A DNA stretch of 64,000 nucleotides, taken from contig NZ_JAPDMU010000003.1 in the NCBI RefSeq assembly GCF_026319325.1, positions 310,001 to 374,000 on the forward strand. Direction: 5' to 3'. Below the pieces are notes generated by a model. The model did no database searches, had not been told where the DNA came from, and worked only from the letters and a program-made list of their open reading frames with translations. Of this stretch, positions 16,738-26,121 are shown piece after piece (the stretch's first letter is position 1; every line of letters begins with the position of its first letter). The DNA is from Methylophaga sp. OBS3. Its GTDB lineage: Bacteria; Pseudomonadota; Gammaproteobacteria; Nitrosococcales; Methylophagaceae. Both the position numbers and the translations under genes were made by a program.

Positions 16738-17760
16738 TTACCTCAGGGTAGGAGAAAATGAATTCGTTGGCCTTGGGAATCTGTACGTCGCTACCCTAAC
16801 AATGTTGTTGATCTCATGCTCTGGAATCGCGGGCGTTATGAATATTCCACCTGAAGCAAAACTTGCCGAGCCATACTTTGATATTGAAAACGTTGACTGA
16901 TGTCCCATCAAAAAAGACATCTGTTTTTCTGTCATTCTGTCCGGGCTATCTCTGTGGAGTTTCTTTAGTTCACTGGCTAACTGGTTTCTGAATGTATAAA
17001 GGGTCGGTCGCAGTTTGCGTCTGAAAAATACTTTTTTCGAGAGCTCGTAAACACGGTCTTCTAGTAATTTAGTATTTTTTTCAATACTGTTACCATTCTG
17101 TGCCATTTTATTAAGCACTTTCACCGCTCGTTGCATATTTTCTTTTTTCTTTTCATCTACTGTGATGAGCCTGTCTAAACCTCTTGTTGAGAACACTTTC
17201 CCGTTCTCACCGGGTAACATCACATCATCTTTTTTTGCACCTTTGATGAAGAAACTTCCTTCCCCCATATCCCTGATCCCCATGAGCTCGATTGGTCTAC
17301 ATCCTGTTAGCTTGCACACTATCAAAGCCGCATGTGTCTCCAAACTTGTCATACGTATTGTGCCATCTTTTTTTCTTACTTTTTGCTTTGCTGCCATCAG
17401 CAACATTCGTGCATCTTTCTGATTAATTTTCTTGCAGTACCCTCGTCCTTTTTTTGGTTTTCCATTGGGACTTTCTTTCCACAACACCCTGTCACTTTCG
17501 ATGCATGCATTCATGGCTAAGGGGTATTCCATAAGCTCCAGTTTTCGGGCCGCCTTGTAGAAGTTTTTTTGGAATTGATCATGTATCAAAGCAGTACGCA
17601 TAAACCGCCATGTCCCCCTAGTTACTGTTGCTGAGTATGCCTCTAATCTCTTAACCAAGTTTGCCGGTGTTATCTCGAAGCCGCTCATCCATTCCCTGTA
17701 AAAAAACTCTGCTCGCTTTCCATATTCTTTAATTGTTTTGTCTGACTTTTCTTTCTTCAT
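16738..17760 (-). CDS. Atypical tyrosine recombinase
   Basis: The 340-residue protein has the tyrosine recombinase catalytic layout: Arg155 in LTGCRPIELMG (box I), then LYTFRNQ with Arg258, LMGHQS with His287 and the nucleophile Tyr296 in ISKYGSA. The usual His of the HxxR motif is replaced by Tyr255. The N-terminal 100 residues are basic and helical, consistent with a SAM-like core-binding domain. It reads away from the structured DNA at 17820-17930, which lies in its leader. It is distinct from the tRNA-proximal integrase, so the island is probably composite. Whether it is an integrase or a resolvase is not clear. Confidence 0.75.
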   Translation of the reverse strand: MKKEKSDKTIKEYGKRAEFFYREWMSGFEITPANLVKRLEAYSATVTRGTWRFMRTALIHDQFQKNFYKAARKLELMEYPLAMNACIESDRVLWKESPNGKPKKGRGYCKKINQKDARMLLMAAKQKVRKKDGTIRMTSLETHAALIVCKLTGCRPIELMGIRDMGEGSFFIKGAKKDDVMLPGENGKVFSTRGLDRLITVDEKKKENMQRAVKVLNKMAQNGNSIEKNTKLLEDRVYELSKKVFFRRKLRPTLYTFRNQLASELKKLHRDSPDRMTEKQMSFLMGHQSTFSISKYGSASFASGGIFITPAIPEHEINNIVRVATYRFPRPTNSFSPTLR

Positions 17761-17819
17761 TTAGCCTACCCTTTCCTTAGGTTGGCACTCCGCTCATGCA
17801 TCCGCATTCGCTTCGGCCT

Positions 17820-17930
17820 GACAGGCTCCGTGACACTTAAATAGTGCTCCGCACTACTTTCGGTCACTACACGGGGGCTTCCCCCCCTCTCGCCTGTCGT
17901 ATTCTTCCGGATTTTTTTCGGAAGAATACG
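17820..17930 (-). other. Nested stem-loop region in the recombinase leader
   Basis: GACAGGC (17820-17826) pairs with GCCTGTC (17892-17898). Inside it, GTGAC (17830-17834) pairs with GTCAC (17863-17867) around TAGTGC-tcc-GCACTA (17842-17856), and GGGGG-ctt-CCCCC forms a second hairpin (17873-17885). Immediately next is a perfect 12-base stem, CGTATTCTTCCG with CGGAAGAATACG (17898-17909 and 17919-17930), around a nine-base T-rich loop. On the minus strand this lies 60-170 bases before the recombinase ATG. It could be a structured leader RNA, a recombination site or an origin-like element; sequence alone does not decide. Confidence 0.6.
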
Positions 17931-18361
17931 GGTGTTAATGGGTCAAACTGCTTTCTATTTTGCCTTGGAATATCTCGGCAGTTCATGCTCCGCATTTATG
18001 CCTGAAGTCACGATCATGATTGTCGGATTAATGCTAAGTTCAGATTACACAGCACCAACCAACTGTTGAAGGCTATTTGGTAAATTCCCTTCAGATATGA
18101 TGCTTTTGACTCATATTTGAATCATCATGATTAATTTGACCGTTTTTTACATATTACTGAAAGGACGAACTGCGCAGCCTATGCGTCAATTATAGTTGCA
18201 CTCATATAATGCACACGCTATTCTCATTTTGTGGCCGCGCAGCCCAGTAGCCCATAGCAAAGCTCATAGCAGCGCATCAATGATTTTTTCAAATTTCGCT
18301 TTTTTGTAAACCCAAAGTTTGCAGTTTATGGGCCTGTAAATTAAAAACTTTGGAGTCTACT
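17931..18361. other. Gene-free stretch upstream of the 295-residue gene
   Basis: Stops are frequent in all frames. It contains short dyads, and TTGGAG at 18350-18355 serves the next gene. I see no RNA gene or repeat that I can name. Confidence 0.4.
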
Positions 18362-19249
18362 GTGATAAATTCTGAAATAAGCTTTCAGCATAAAAAATCT
18401 GCTTATAAACGCCTAACAAAATCTCTTAAACAAAAGTTAGGAATCAAGACTTCCACGGTGCATAACCTGATTGCATTGACTCACGGATATCACTCTTGGG
18501 AAGCTTTTTCTCTACACAAATTTACAAGTCGTAAACCTGAGTGCTACATGGATCACATTGATCTAATTAGTCTTGCTAGCGACTTATCGAACTGGTATCA
18601 AACTGAACGTCATAAATCCAAACTTCTACAAAATGATTTTTTCGATGCTACGGTTATCGGGTGCTTAAGGGCTGGCTACTTAAACCTGCTCCCACCAAAA
18701 GCTATAGGTCATTTGTCATCATTGATTTGGGAGTCCGGTGACACTATCAATAACCTAGATAGTGTTATCCAATTTTATGGTGACAACATAGAGTTTGTCT
18801 TAAAGCAACTCACTTCCGAAGAATACACAAGACGAACTAATGGGCACTTTTATGACGACCTATGTGGAATCAACATTTTCTACAGATTTAAGTTCTCAAA
18901 AAATGAACTTCATCTTCACCTTGTAGAAATAGATCCAACCGAGACTATAGATCATCACTTATTACGAAACCTTAATTGGTTTCCAGAATATATATGCGGC
19001 TACATTTACCACATACACGGAGTACTTGAGCACTCAAAACTCAACGGTACGCTTTACATTCACAGAGTTCATAATATTGACTTAGCTAGCGTAGTATCTA
19101 GATCTCTTTTTCATCCATTAACTCCAATAACATTCAACCCAAATTTTAAAAAAATTGCTCTTAATTTGTTAGAAAACCCAAAATCTCATGGCGTAGTCAC
19201 AGAAAGGTTAGGATCTGAAATTGTTCCCTGTATTGCCTGGGAATTTTAG
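18362..19249 (+). CDS. Hypothetical protein with an N-terminal SWEAF helical motif
   Basis: Family not recognised. The 295-residue product is AT-rich in codon use compared with the core genes. The start is GTG 18362, six bases after TTGGAG; a TTG at 18350 would put that site inside the gene. Residues about 10-50 (KSAYKRLTKSLKQKLGIK, later LIALTHGYHSWEAF) resemble the short helical domain seen at the start of several plasmid and phage-associated proteins that have the GYxxWEAL/WNTL pattern. The remainder is a mixed alpha-beta sequence without membrane segments or known catalytic motifs. It stands alone between the recombinase and the integrase module. Confidence 0.6.
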   Translation: MINSEISFQHKKSAYKRLTKSLKQKLGIKTSTVHNLIALTHGYHSWEAFSLHKFTSRKPECYMDHIDLISLASDLSNWYQTERHKSKLLQNDFFDATVIGCLRAGYLNLLPPKAIGHLSSLIWESGDTINNLDSVIQFYGDNIEFVLKQLTSEEYTRRTNGHFYDDLCGINIFYRFKFSKNELHLHLVEIDPTETIDHHLLRNLNWFPEYICGYIYHIHGVLEHSKLNGTLYIHRVHNIDLASVVSRSLFHPLTPITFNPNFKKIALNLLENPKSHGVVTERLGSEIVPCIAWEF

Positions 19250-19342
19250 TTAAACCAGATAGTTATCTTTTTGATGCTTATATGATGTAGCAAAAATTCT
19301 TTAGATAAAAATCACGCTAGACTTTGAATACTTTTCTATTAC

Positions 19343-19362
19343 ACCCCAGCTTCGGCTGGGGT
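19343..19362. terminator. Strong TTCG-loop hairpin, terminator-like
   Basis: ACCCCAGC and GCTGGGGT pair perfectly around a TTCG tetraloop, about 95 bases after the stop of the 295-residue gene. No long T run follows on the plus strand, so termination is likely but not certain. Confidence 0.5.
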
Positions 19363-19482
19363 AATCATAGAGTTGAAATACGTGGGGATAAATTTATCCC
19401 GACAATACCCATTTGCTTATCAATAACTAGAATATCTGTCATTCTGTAATCAACAGGTTAATTAAGTCTAGTTGAGGGCACT

Positions 19483-19725
19483 ATGACCAACAATGACATC
19501 ACAAATGAATTCCTTACCTCAGAAGAGGTCAGAGAGCTTACAGGGACGGCTCACATCAATTCTCAAATTGAGTGGCTAAAAGATAATGCATGGCATTTCA
19601 CCGTCAACCGAAAAAACAGGGTCATAATAGGCAGGTGGTATGCCCGAACGAAACTATCCGGTGTGATACCCAAAGAGGTTCAGTTAGATACTGCAAACGA
19701 ACCATACTTTGATCGAGTGTCTTGA
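19483..19725 (+). CDS. DUF4224 protein, integrase partner
   Basis: The 80-residue sequence FLTSEEVRELTGTAHINSQIEWLKDNAWHF is typical of DUF4224, small proteins encoded directly before phage-type integrases. They are thought to act as excisionase-like or directionality factors, but this is not generally proven. Its TGA overlaps the ATG of the integrase (TGATG), supporting coupled expression. The next residues (VNRKNRVIIGRWYART) complete the winged-helix-like core. It is complete. Confidence 0.85.
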   Translation: MTNNDITNEFLTSEEVRELTGTAHINSQIEWLKDNAWHFTVNRKNRVIIGRWYARTKLSGVIPKEVQLDTANEPYFDRVS

Positions 19726-20834
19726 TGCCTAAGCCCAAAACAAAGCATCCAGAACTTCCTCCACGCATGGTCAAGCGTGAATGGAAAACACGTAAGGGTG
19801 TCAGTACTGCATATTACTACGAACATCCTCGCGATGAGTTCGGTAAAAGAGAGCTAGAACCCTTAGGCACTAGTTTCGCCTTAGCTAAGAAAAAATGGGG
19901 GGAAATTGAGGGTATCAAAGTAGAAGAGTTTTCGACTAATACCCTTGGAGATATCTACAACCAATATATGGTCTGGGCTGAAAAAGTACACATATCAAAC
20001 CTATCCCCTCGCACGATTAAAGATCGCAAAAATTACTGGACACAATTAGCACCAGCTTTTTCTCATCTGCATATAAACAGCTTCAAATCAAATTGGTTTT
20101 TAAAATATTATGAACAGAGAAGCTCGCAAGTTGGCGCAAAAAAAGAAATTAAATTTGTTTCTGTCTTGTTTAACTGGGCAAAACTTCACGACTTGTGTCA
20201 AATTGAAAATCCGATCACCAACACAATACGCCAGTACAAGGTAAATGAGCATAGAGACATACTCATCACCTTCAGAGAGTACATGGCCGTACATGAATCT
20301 GCTGAACCCTTCATTCAGGATCTGATGGATCTACTCTATTTAACTGGAGCTAGACCCCAAGAAGCTATCGACATGAAATTTAGCGATGAGATTGATGGTG
20401 AGTTGATATACCGTATGGGTAAAACTAAACGCATCAAGCGCGTTACTATTGGCAAAGATCTTCGTTCACTCATCCAGAAGCGAAAAAAATTACTACGCAT
20501 AAATAAAGTTATGCTGATTGACCCGCCACTTCTATTCGACAGCGAAGGCCAAGCTTTACAACTCACTGGCAATATTCGCTACTGGTGGAAGAAAGCGCGT
20601 GACAAAACCAAGATGAAGCGAAGATGGCAATTAAAAGACATAAGACCTTTCGCTGCCACTCAGAGATACAGAAAAGAGGGTGTCGAGTCCACTCGAAAGT
20701 TCTTAGGACATGCAACAGAGGCTCAAACTAGAGCATACATACGCGACTACTTGGGAGAGGACACAGAGTCTCTAGAATTGCTCAAAACCGGAGATATGGC
20801 GAAAGTAAAATCCCAAAATGGCGAAAGTAGTTAG
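19725..20834 (+). CDS. int: Phage-type tyrosine integrase next to tRNA-Arg
   Basis: The 369-residue protein has an N-terminal arm and core-binding region (about 1-170) and a catalytic domain with Arg210 in LTGARPQEA, Arg307 in LKDIRPFAAT (the HxxR place, with Lys at the His position), His329 in FLGHAT and a nucleophile Tyr at 338 or 342 in RAYIRDY. I start at ATG 19725, overlapping the DUF4224 stop, rather than the TTG three bases earlier. The gene ends 30 bases from the 3' end of the tRNA-Arg gene, the normal place of integrases that use tRNA 3' ends. It probably inserted the island to its left. Confidence 0.9.
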   Translation: MPKPKTKHPELPPRMVKREWKTRKGVSTAYYYEHPRDEFGKRELEPLGTSFALAKKKWGEIEGIKVEEFSTNTLGDIYNQYMVWAEKVHISNLSPRTIKDRKNYWTQLAPAFSHLHINSFKSNWFLKYYEQRSSQVGAKKEIKFVSVLFNWAKLHDLCQIENPITNTIRQYKVNEHRDILITFREYMAVHESAEPFIQDLMDLLYLTGARPQEAIDMKFSDEIDGELIYRMGKTKRIKRVTIGKDLRSLIQKRKKLLRINKVMLIDPPLLFDSEGQALQLTGNIRYWWKKARDKTKMKRRWQLKDIRPFAATQRYRKEGVESTRKFLGHATEAQTRAYIRDYLGEDTESLELLKTGDMAKVKSQNGESS

Positions 20835-20864
20835 CGAACACTACCACTTAAAGCATTTAAGAAA

Positions 20865-20941
20865 TGGTACGCCTGGCAGGACTCGAACCTGCTACCCTCG
20901 GCTTAGAAGGCCGATGCTCTATCCGGATGAGCTACAGGCGC
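20865..20941 (-). tRNA. tRNA-Arg(TCT)
   Basis: The minus strand folds as a full cloverleaf of 77 bases. GCGCCTG pairs with CAGGCGT as acceptor stem, the anticodon loop is CTTCTAA with anticodon TCT between TCGGC and GCCGA, the T arm has GGTTCGAGTCC, and CCA is encoded. Its 3' end faces the integrase and is the probable attachment site of the island. Confidence 0.97.
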
Positions 20942-20978
20942 ATTGTAGGTTAGTCGAGGAGACAGGTGAACTGAAAAG

Positions 20979-21055
<77 letters not shown>

Positions 21056-21091
21056 ACATTTCGAAGAACAGACATCCTCGAAGAAGGCGAA

Positions 21092-21120
21092 ATAATACGC
21101 TGTCACTTCTGCAGAGTCAA
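21092..21120 (-). promoter_or_regulatory. Promoter of the tRNA-Pro/tRNA-Arg operon
   Basis: On the minus strand TTGACT (21115-21120) and TATTAT (21092-21097) are separated by exactly 17 bases, followed by a short GC-containing discriminator and tRNA-Pro about 36 bases on. This is a near-consensus sigma-70 promoter. Confidence 0.8.
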
Positions 21121-21194
21121 CAAATCTTAGATATTTTTTGCCGTGCCTTACACAACATGCGATCATAGTCGTTTTTATTTGGCCGGATCTCAGC

Positions 21195-22052
21195 ATGACA
21201 GCAAAAATCATTGACGGTAAAGCCATTGCCGCTGACTTAAAACAAAAAATCAGAGCCGCAACCCAGATGCGTTTGGCAACTGGTAAGCGCGCACCCGGCC
21301 TTGCAGTAGTTTTAATTGGTAGTAATCCGGCTTCACAGGTATATGTCAGCAACAAACGCAAAAGCTGTGAAGAGGTTGGCTTTAAGTCGGTTTCTTACGA
21401 TTTACCCGCGGATACCTCCGAGTCAGCCCTGCTCGCTTTAATCGATACGCTAAACGCTGATGATGAAATTGACGGTATTTTGGTTCAGTTACCCTTACCA
21501 GACCATATTGCCTCAGAAACAGTGATTGAACGTATTGCCCCGCACAAAGATGTTGATGGCTTCCACCCATATAACATCGGTAGACTTGCTCAACGCATTC
21601 CGATGTTACGTCCATGCACGCCTTGGGGCGTCATTACCATGTTGAAAGAAACAGGTATTGAGCTCAAAGGTCAGGAAGCTGTTGTGGTTGGCGCCTCAAA
21701 TATCGTTGGTCGTCCAATGGCACTGGAATTACTGTTAGCGGGTTGTACTACTACCGTTTGTCACCGAATGACCAAAGACTTAGAAAGTCATGTTCGTCGT
21801 GCGGATATTCTCGTAGTTGCCGTAGGTAAACCTAACTTTATTCCAGGTGATTGGGTTAAAGAAGGTGCCATTATTATTGATGTTGGCATTAATCGTTTAG
21901 AAGACGGCAAACTGACTGGTGACGTCGAATTTGATAAAGCCGCTGAAAAAGCAGCTTGGATAACGCCAGTGCCTGGTGGTGTGGGTCCGATGACGGTAGC
22001 AACTTTATTAGAAAACACACTTCACGCGGCAGAGTTACTTCATAGCAATTGA
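21195..22052 (+). CDS. folD: Bifunctional methylenetetrahydrofolate dehydrogenase / cyclohydrolase FolD
   Basis: FolD interconverts 5,10-methylene-, methenyl- and 10-formyl-tetrahydrofolate in the cytoplasm, supplying one-carbon units. The 285-residue product has the [14 protein letters not shown] motif with the catalytic lysine, [17 protein letters not shown], the NADP-binding [11 protein letters not shown] and PGGVGPMT near the end. I start at ATG 21195 ([15 protein letters not shown]) because it matches the family N-terminus; the longer frame from 21138 covers promoter-side DNA. It is a single gene closed by a strong terminator at 22061-22089. Confidence 0.97.
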   Translation: MTAKIIDGKAIAADLKQKIRAATQMRLATGKRAPGLAVVLIGSNPASQVYVSNKRKSCEEVGFKSVSYDLPADTSESALLALIDTLNADDEIDGILVQLPLPDHIASETVIERIAPHKDVDGFHPYNIGRLAQRIPMLRPCTPWGVITMLKETGIELKGQEAVVVGASNIVGRPMALELLLAGCTTTVCHRMTKDLESHVRRADILVVAVGKPNFIPGDWVKEGAIIIDVGINRLEDGKLTGDVEFDKAAEKAAWITPVPGGVGPMTVATLLENTLHAAELLHSN

Positions 22053-22060
22053 ATATGATT

Positions 22061-22089
22061 AAAAAAAACGCCTTAACGGCGTTTTTTTT
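22061..22089. terminator. Bidirectional terminator between folD and the small membrane gene
   Basis: A8-CGCC-ttaa-GGCG-T8 gives a perfect stem with A and T runs on either side, so it can end transcription from both directions. Confidence 0.9.
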
Positions 22090-22092
22090 GGT

Positions 22093-22266
22093 TTAAATAT
22101 GCGGTGCAGCTTGAAGGAAATGATAAAAACTCATAAATGCGGTGCCAATCAAGACAAGCCCCAAAAAGATAATCAGATAAATTCCCACTGTCGGTAAATA
22201 ACTAGATAATCGTTTTGCAGCTTTTGATTGTTTTTCCAGCCCAACATTTTTATCAGATGCGCCCAT
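22093..22266 (-). CDS. Small single-span membrane protein of unknown function
   Basis: ATG 22266 opens a frame of 57 residues: MGASDKNVGLEKQSKAAKRL, then a hydrophobic segment YLIIFLGLVLIGTAFMSFYHF and a short tail. One transmembrane helix with a positive N-terminus is predicted by eye. It lies 30 bases downstream of cysS and ends at the shared terminator, so it is probably the last gene of the glnS-cysS transcript. Family not recognised. Confidence 0.6.
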   Translation of the reverse strand: MGASDKNVGLEKQSKAAKRLSSYLPTVGIYLIIFLGLVLIGTAFMSFYHFLQAAPHI

Positions 22267-22296
22267 ATGTATTCCTCAAAGAGCTAGTTGGATAAT

Positions 22297-23685
22297 TTAT
22301 TGGCGACGCCAAATTGTTTTACCAGCCTCATCTTCGAGCACTACACCCATAGCGGCAATAGCATCACGAATTTCATCTGCTTTGGCCCAATCTTTTGCCT
22401 GACGTGCAGCATGGCGATCAGCAATCAACTGCTCAATCTTGACCGCATCAATTTCATCATCACCTTGCGTTAGGAAAGATTCGGGAGATTGTTGAAGTAG
22501 CCCTAAATCCCCCGCCATTGAAATTAATAGTCCAGCCAAATAGCTAGTCTTGCTGGCATCATTAGCTTCTCGCGCTAAATTTAAAGCCTGACGCAGATCA
22601 CCTAATACGGAAATGGCTAATGCTGTATTAAAATCATCATCCATCGCCTCACGAAAACGTGGGGCAAATTCCGCATCATTTTGCCATATAACATTGCTTT
22701 GGGCTTCGACACCACGAAGTGCGTGATAAAAACGAGTAACCGCCGTTTTAGCCTGCTCAAGTTGATCTTCAGCGTAGTTAAGTGGGCTACGGTAGTGACT
22801 TGACAAGATAAAGAAACGAACAGCTTCAGCAGGATATTTGGCCAATACTTCACGGACGGTGAAAAAATTGCCTAACGATTTAGACATTTTTTCATCATCA
22901 ATACGAACAAAACCGTTGTGCATCCAATAGTTAACACTTTTGCAACCATGTGCACCTTCAGACTGGGCAATTTCGTTTTCATGATGCGGGAACTGTAAGT
23001 CCATACCGCCACCATGAATATCAAAATGTTCACCGAGGCAATGTGCCGACATAGCGGAACATTCAATATGCCAACCAGGGCGGCCTTGCCCCCAAGGCGA
23101 CTCCCAAGCAGGTTCACCTGGCTTTGCCGCTTTCCACAGCACAAAATCTAATGGATCTGTTTTTGCTTCATTGACGGCAATGCGTTCACCAGCGCGTAGT
23201 TCATCAATTTGCCGGCCTGATAATTTACCGTAACTTTTAAATTCACTGACGTCGTAATAAACATCGCCGTTATCCGCAGCGTAAGCAAAACCTTTTTCAA
23301 TTAAGGTTTCGATCATACTGAGAATATCGTGCATCGACTCAGTGGCTTTCGGTTCAATATCCGGACGCAAAACACCAAGCGCATCAGCATCTTGATGCAT
23401 TTCCGCAATATAGCGCTCGGTTAAATCCTGAATCGTTTCGCCATTCTCCGCTGCTCGTTTGATGATTTTGTCATCGATATCGGTGATGTTACGAACATAC
23501 GTCACGTCATAGCCTAATGCTCTGAGATAACGTGTTACAACATCAAACACCACCATCACTCGCGCATGTCCAACATGACACAAGTCATACACCGTCATAC
23601 CACAGACATACATATTGACCTTGCCTTCTTGCAAAGGCTTAAACGTTTCTTTCTGTCGAGATAAGGTGTTGTAAATTTTTAGCAT
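22297..23685 (-). CDS. cysS: Cysteinyl-tRNA synthetase
   Basis: CysS charges tRNA-Cys with cysteine. The 462-residue product has the zinc ligand Cys in [15 protein letters not shown], which also contains the class I HVGH signature, the ECSAMS and HHENEIAQ zinc-site segments, and [11 protein letters not shown] as KMSKS loop. Length is normal for bacterial CysS. It starts five bases after the stop of glnS, on the same strand, so both synthetases are probably cotranscribed; this pairing is common in gammaproteobacteria. Confidence 0.98.
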   Translation of the reverse strand: MLKIYNTLSRQKETFKPLQEGKVNMYVCGMTVYDLCHVGHARVMVVFDVVTRYLRALGYDVTYVRNITDIDDKIIKRAAENGETIQDLTERYIAEMHQDADALGVLRPDIEPKATESMHDILSMIETLIEKGFAYAADNGDVYYDVSEFKSYGKLSGRQIDELRAGERIAVNEAKTDPLDFVLWKAAKPGEPAWESPWGQGRPGWHIECSAMSAHCLGEHFDIHGGGMDLQFPHHENEIAQSEGAHGCKSVNYWMHNGFVRIDDEKMSKSLGNFFTVREVLAKYPAEAVRFFILSSHYRSPLNYAEDQLEQAKTAVTRFYHALRGVEAQSNVIWQNDAEFAPRFREAMDDDFNTALAISVLGDLRQALNLAREANDASKTSYLAGLLISMAGDLGLLQQSPESFLTQGDDEIDAVKIEQLIADRHAARQAKDWAKADEIRDAIAAMGVVLEDEAGKTIWRRQ

Positions 23686-23689
23686 GTGA

Positions 23690-25357
23690 CTAATTTTTTG
23701 AAGTGTCTTTTAGACCGATGGTCAAATTAAATACGGGGGTTTCTGCACTGTGGTCGAATCGATCACTAACAAAGTAACCTTCACGCTCAAACTGAAATGC
23801 TGTTTCAGGTGCACAATTAACAATTTCAGGTTCGGCAATTGCTTTAATAATAGTCAGTGAGTCTGGATTAACATCATCAAGATAATTACCTGTTTCTTTA
23901 CCCGGCGCTTCTGCAGAGAACAATCTATCGTACAGGCGTAATTCAACCTCACGACCTTCAGTTGCTGAAACCCAGTGAATAACGCCACGCGGCTTCATAT
24001 CTTCAGGCGGGTTTTGACCGACAGTGTTGGGCACCAAAGAGGCAATGATTTCAATGACATTACCGCTATCATCTTTAACAACATCATCTGCTTTGATGAC
24101 ATAAGCGCCACGTAAGCGAACATAATCACCAATCACCAAACGTTTAAACTTCTTACGGCTCAGTGTGGTGTCTTCGGTAAAATCTGACGCATCGATAAAG
24201 ATATTTTTAGTAAAGGCTAAACGACGATTACCCATCGCTTCTTGCTGGGGATGATTTGCCACTTGCAACCATTCAGTTTCATCTGCAGCGTTGGTAATTG
24301 TGACCTTTAATGGATTGAGTACACACATGGCACGTGCAGCGTTGTCATTTAAGTCTTTACGAATCTCAAACTCAAGCTGAGCAATATCAACCACACCGTC
24401 GGTTTTCGCAACGGCAAGACCATCACAAAACGCACGTAATGCTGCTGCTGAATAACCGCGACGGCGCATACCTGAAATGGTCGGCATACGCGGGTCATTC
24501 CAACCATCAACGATTTTATCGTCTACCAATTGTTTTAAATTACGTTTACTGGTGACAGTGTAATTAATGTTTAGACGACCAAATTCATATTGTTTCGGTT
24601 TCGCCGGAACAGGCAGATTGGCAATAAACCACTCATAAAGTGGGCGGTGATCCTGAAACTCTAATGTACAAATACTGTGGGTAACACCTTCAATGGCATC
24701 ACCTTGGCCATGTGCAAAGTCATAGCTCGGGTAAATACACCACTTATCACCCGTCTGATGATGTGTTTTTTTACGAATGCGGTACAAAATTGGGTCGCGC
24801 AGATTCATGTTAGGCGAAGCCATATCAATCTTGGCACGCAAAACACAAAAGCCTTCATCAAACTCGCCTTGTTTCATTTTTTCGAACAAAGCCAAATTTT
24901 CTTCAACGCTGCGATTACGGAATGGTGACTCTTTACCTGGCTTAGTTGCCCAGCCACGATACTCACTGGCTTGCTCTGGACTCAAATCACAGACATAGGC
25001 TTTACCTTCTTTGATGAGGTGAATAGCCCATTCGTAGTATTGATCAAAATAACTTGAGGCATAGTGAATATCACCAGCCCATTGAAAGCCTAACCAAGTC
25101 ACATCTTCCTTGATGGCATCAATGTACTCCTGCTCTTCTTTAGCAGGGTTTGTATCATCAAAACGCAGATTACAATCACCACCAAACTCTCTAGCCAAAC
25201 CAAAGTTCAGACAAATAGATTTAGCATGACCGATATGTAGATAGCCGTTTGGCTCAGGCGGAAAACGAGTGACCACTTTTCCGGCAATCCTGCCAGCATC
25301 TAAATCTTCTTGAATGATTGTGCGAATGAAATTGTGATTAGCAGCAGCTTCTGACAT
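23690..25357 (-). CDS. glnS: Glutaminyl-tRNA synthetase
   Basis: GlnS aminoacylates tRNA-Gln directly. The 555-residue product has [16 protein letters not shown] (HIGH class I motif), [11 protein letters not shown] and the KMSKS-like loop as VTSKRNL, where E. coli has VMSKR. The two C-terminal beta-barrel anticodon-binding domains follow from about residue 340. The VMSK to VTSK change is an observation; it need not impair activity. The gene is the first of the glnS-cysS transcript and diverges from the peptidyl-prolyl isomerase gene across about 170 bases. Confidence 0.97.
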   Translation of the reverse strand: MSEAAANHNFIRTIIQEDLDAGRIAGKVVTRFPPEPNGYLHIGHAKSICLNFGLAREFGGDCNLRFDDTNPAKEEQEYIDAIKEDVTWLGFQWAGDIHYASSYFDQYYEWAIHLIKEGKAYVCDLSPEQASEYRGWATKPGKESPFRNRSVEENLALFEKMKQGEFDEGFCVLRAKIDMASPNMNLRDPILYRIRKKTHHQTGDKWCIYPSYDFAHGQGDAIEGVTHSICTLEFQDHRPLYEWFIANLPVPAKPKQYEFGRLNINYTVTSKRNLKQLVDDKIVDGWNDPRMPTISGMRRRGYSAAALRAFCDGLAVAKTDGVVDIAQLEFEIRKDLNDNAARAMCVLNPLKVTITNAADETEWLQVANHPQQEAMGNRRLAFTKNIFIDASDFTEDTTLSRKKFKRLVIGDYVRLRGAYVIKADDVVKDDSGNVIEIIASLVPNTVGQNPPEDMKPRGVIHWVSATEGREVELRLYDRLFSAEAPGKETGNYLDDVNPDSLTIIKAIAEPEIVNCAPETAFQFEREGYFVSDRFDHSAETPVFNLTIGLKDTSKN

Positions 25358-25524
25358 ACCAATTGATGAAAGTTATTTAAAACGGGCATTATACGCTGTC
25401 CGCACCATCCCGTAACAGCGCTGATTTATCGTGGTTAAATCATAGAAAGTGTTTTCAAGTGTTCACCTTAAAGATCGAGATGCTCTATCATGGGCGTTTT
25501 TTCACGCTTTGGACAAATCTTATA

Positions 25525-26106
25525 ATGAAATTACTATACCGCCACTTGGCCCCGCTTTTTATCGCCTCTTTATCAATGACTGCTAATGCAGAGGGTGGCT
25601 CTGCCCTACCTAAAGTTAAGCTAACGACTAATCACGGTGAAATCGTTATCGAATTAAACTCAGAAAAAGCGCCAAACACGGTTGCCAACTTCATTCAGTA
25701 TGTAGAATCAGGTTTTTATGACGGTACTATTTTTCACCGTGTTATCGAAAACTTTATGATTCAAGGTGGTGGGTTTACTGAAGACTTCCAACAAAAAACC
25801 ACGCAAAAGCCAATTGATAATGAAGCAAATAATGGCTTAACTAATAGCCGTGGCAGTATCGCTATGGCTCGTACCAGCGACCCTCACTCTGCGACTGCTC
25901 AATTCTTTATCAATACCGTTGATAACAGCTTTTTAAACTTCCGTGCAGAGACCATGAGTGACTGGGGTTACGCTGTCTTTGGTGAAGTGGTCGAAGGTAT
26001 GGATGTTGTGGATGCTATTCGCAAAGTACAAACAACCCTTCGTGGCCCACACCAAGACGTGCCAGCGGAGAATGTTGTGATTGAAAAAGCTGAATTACTG
26101 AAATAA
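25525..26106 (+). CDS. ppiA: Periplasmic cyclophilin-type peptidyl-prolyl isomerase
   Basis: The 193-residue product begins with a signal peptide ([22 protein letters not shown], cleavage near ANA-EGG) followed by the cyclophilin core: [38 protein letters not shown] and SATAQFFIN. The core matches bacterial PpiA/PpiB; the signal peptide points to the periplasm. I use ATG 25525, since the frame upstream of it has no ribosome site and would hide the signal peptide. lpxH begins 15 bases after the stop, probably in the same transcript. Cyclophilins speed proline cis-trans isomerisation during folding. Confidence 0.92.
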   Translation: MKLLYRHLAPLFIASLSMTANAEGGSALPKVKLTTNHGEIVIELNSEKAPNTVANFIQYVESGFYDGTIFHRVIENFMIQGGGFTEDFQQKTTQKPIDNEANNGLTNSRGSIAMARTSDPHSATAQFFINTVDNSFLNFRAETMSDWGYAVFGEVVEGMDVVDAIRKVQTTLRGPHQDVPAENVVIEKAELLK

Positions 26107-26121
26107 ATCGTTAAGCAGTCA

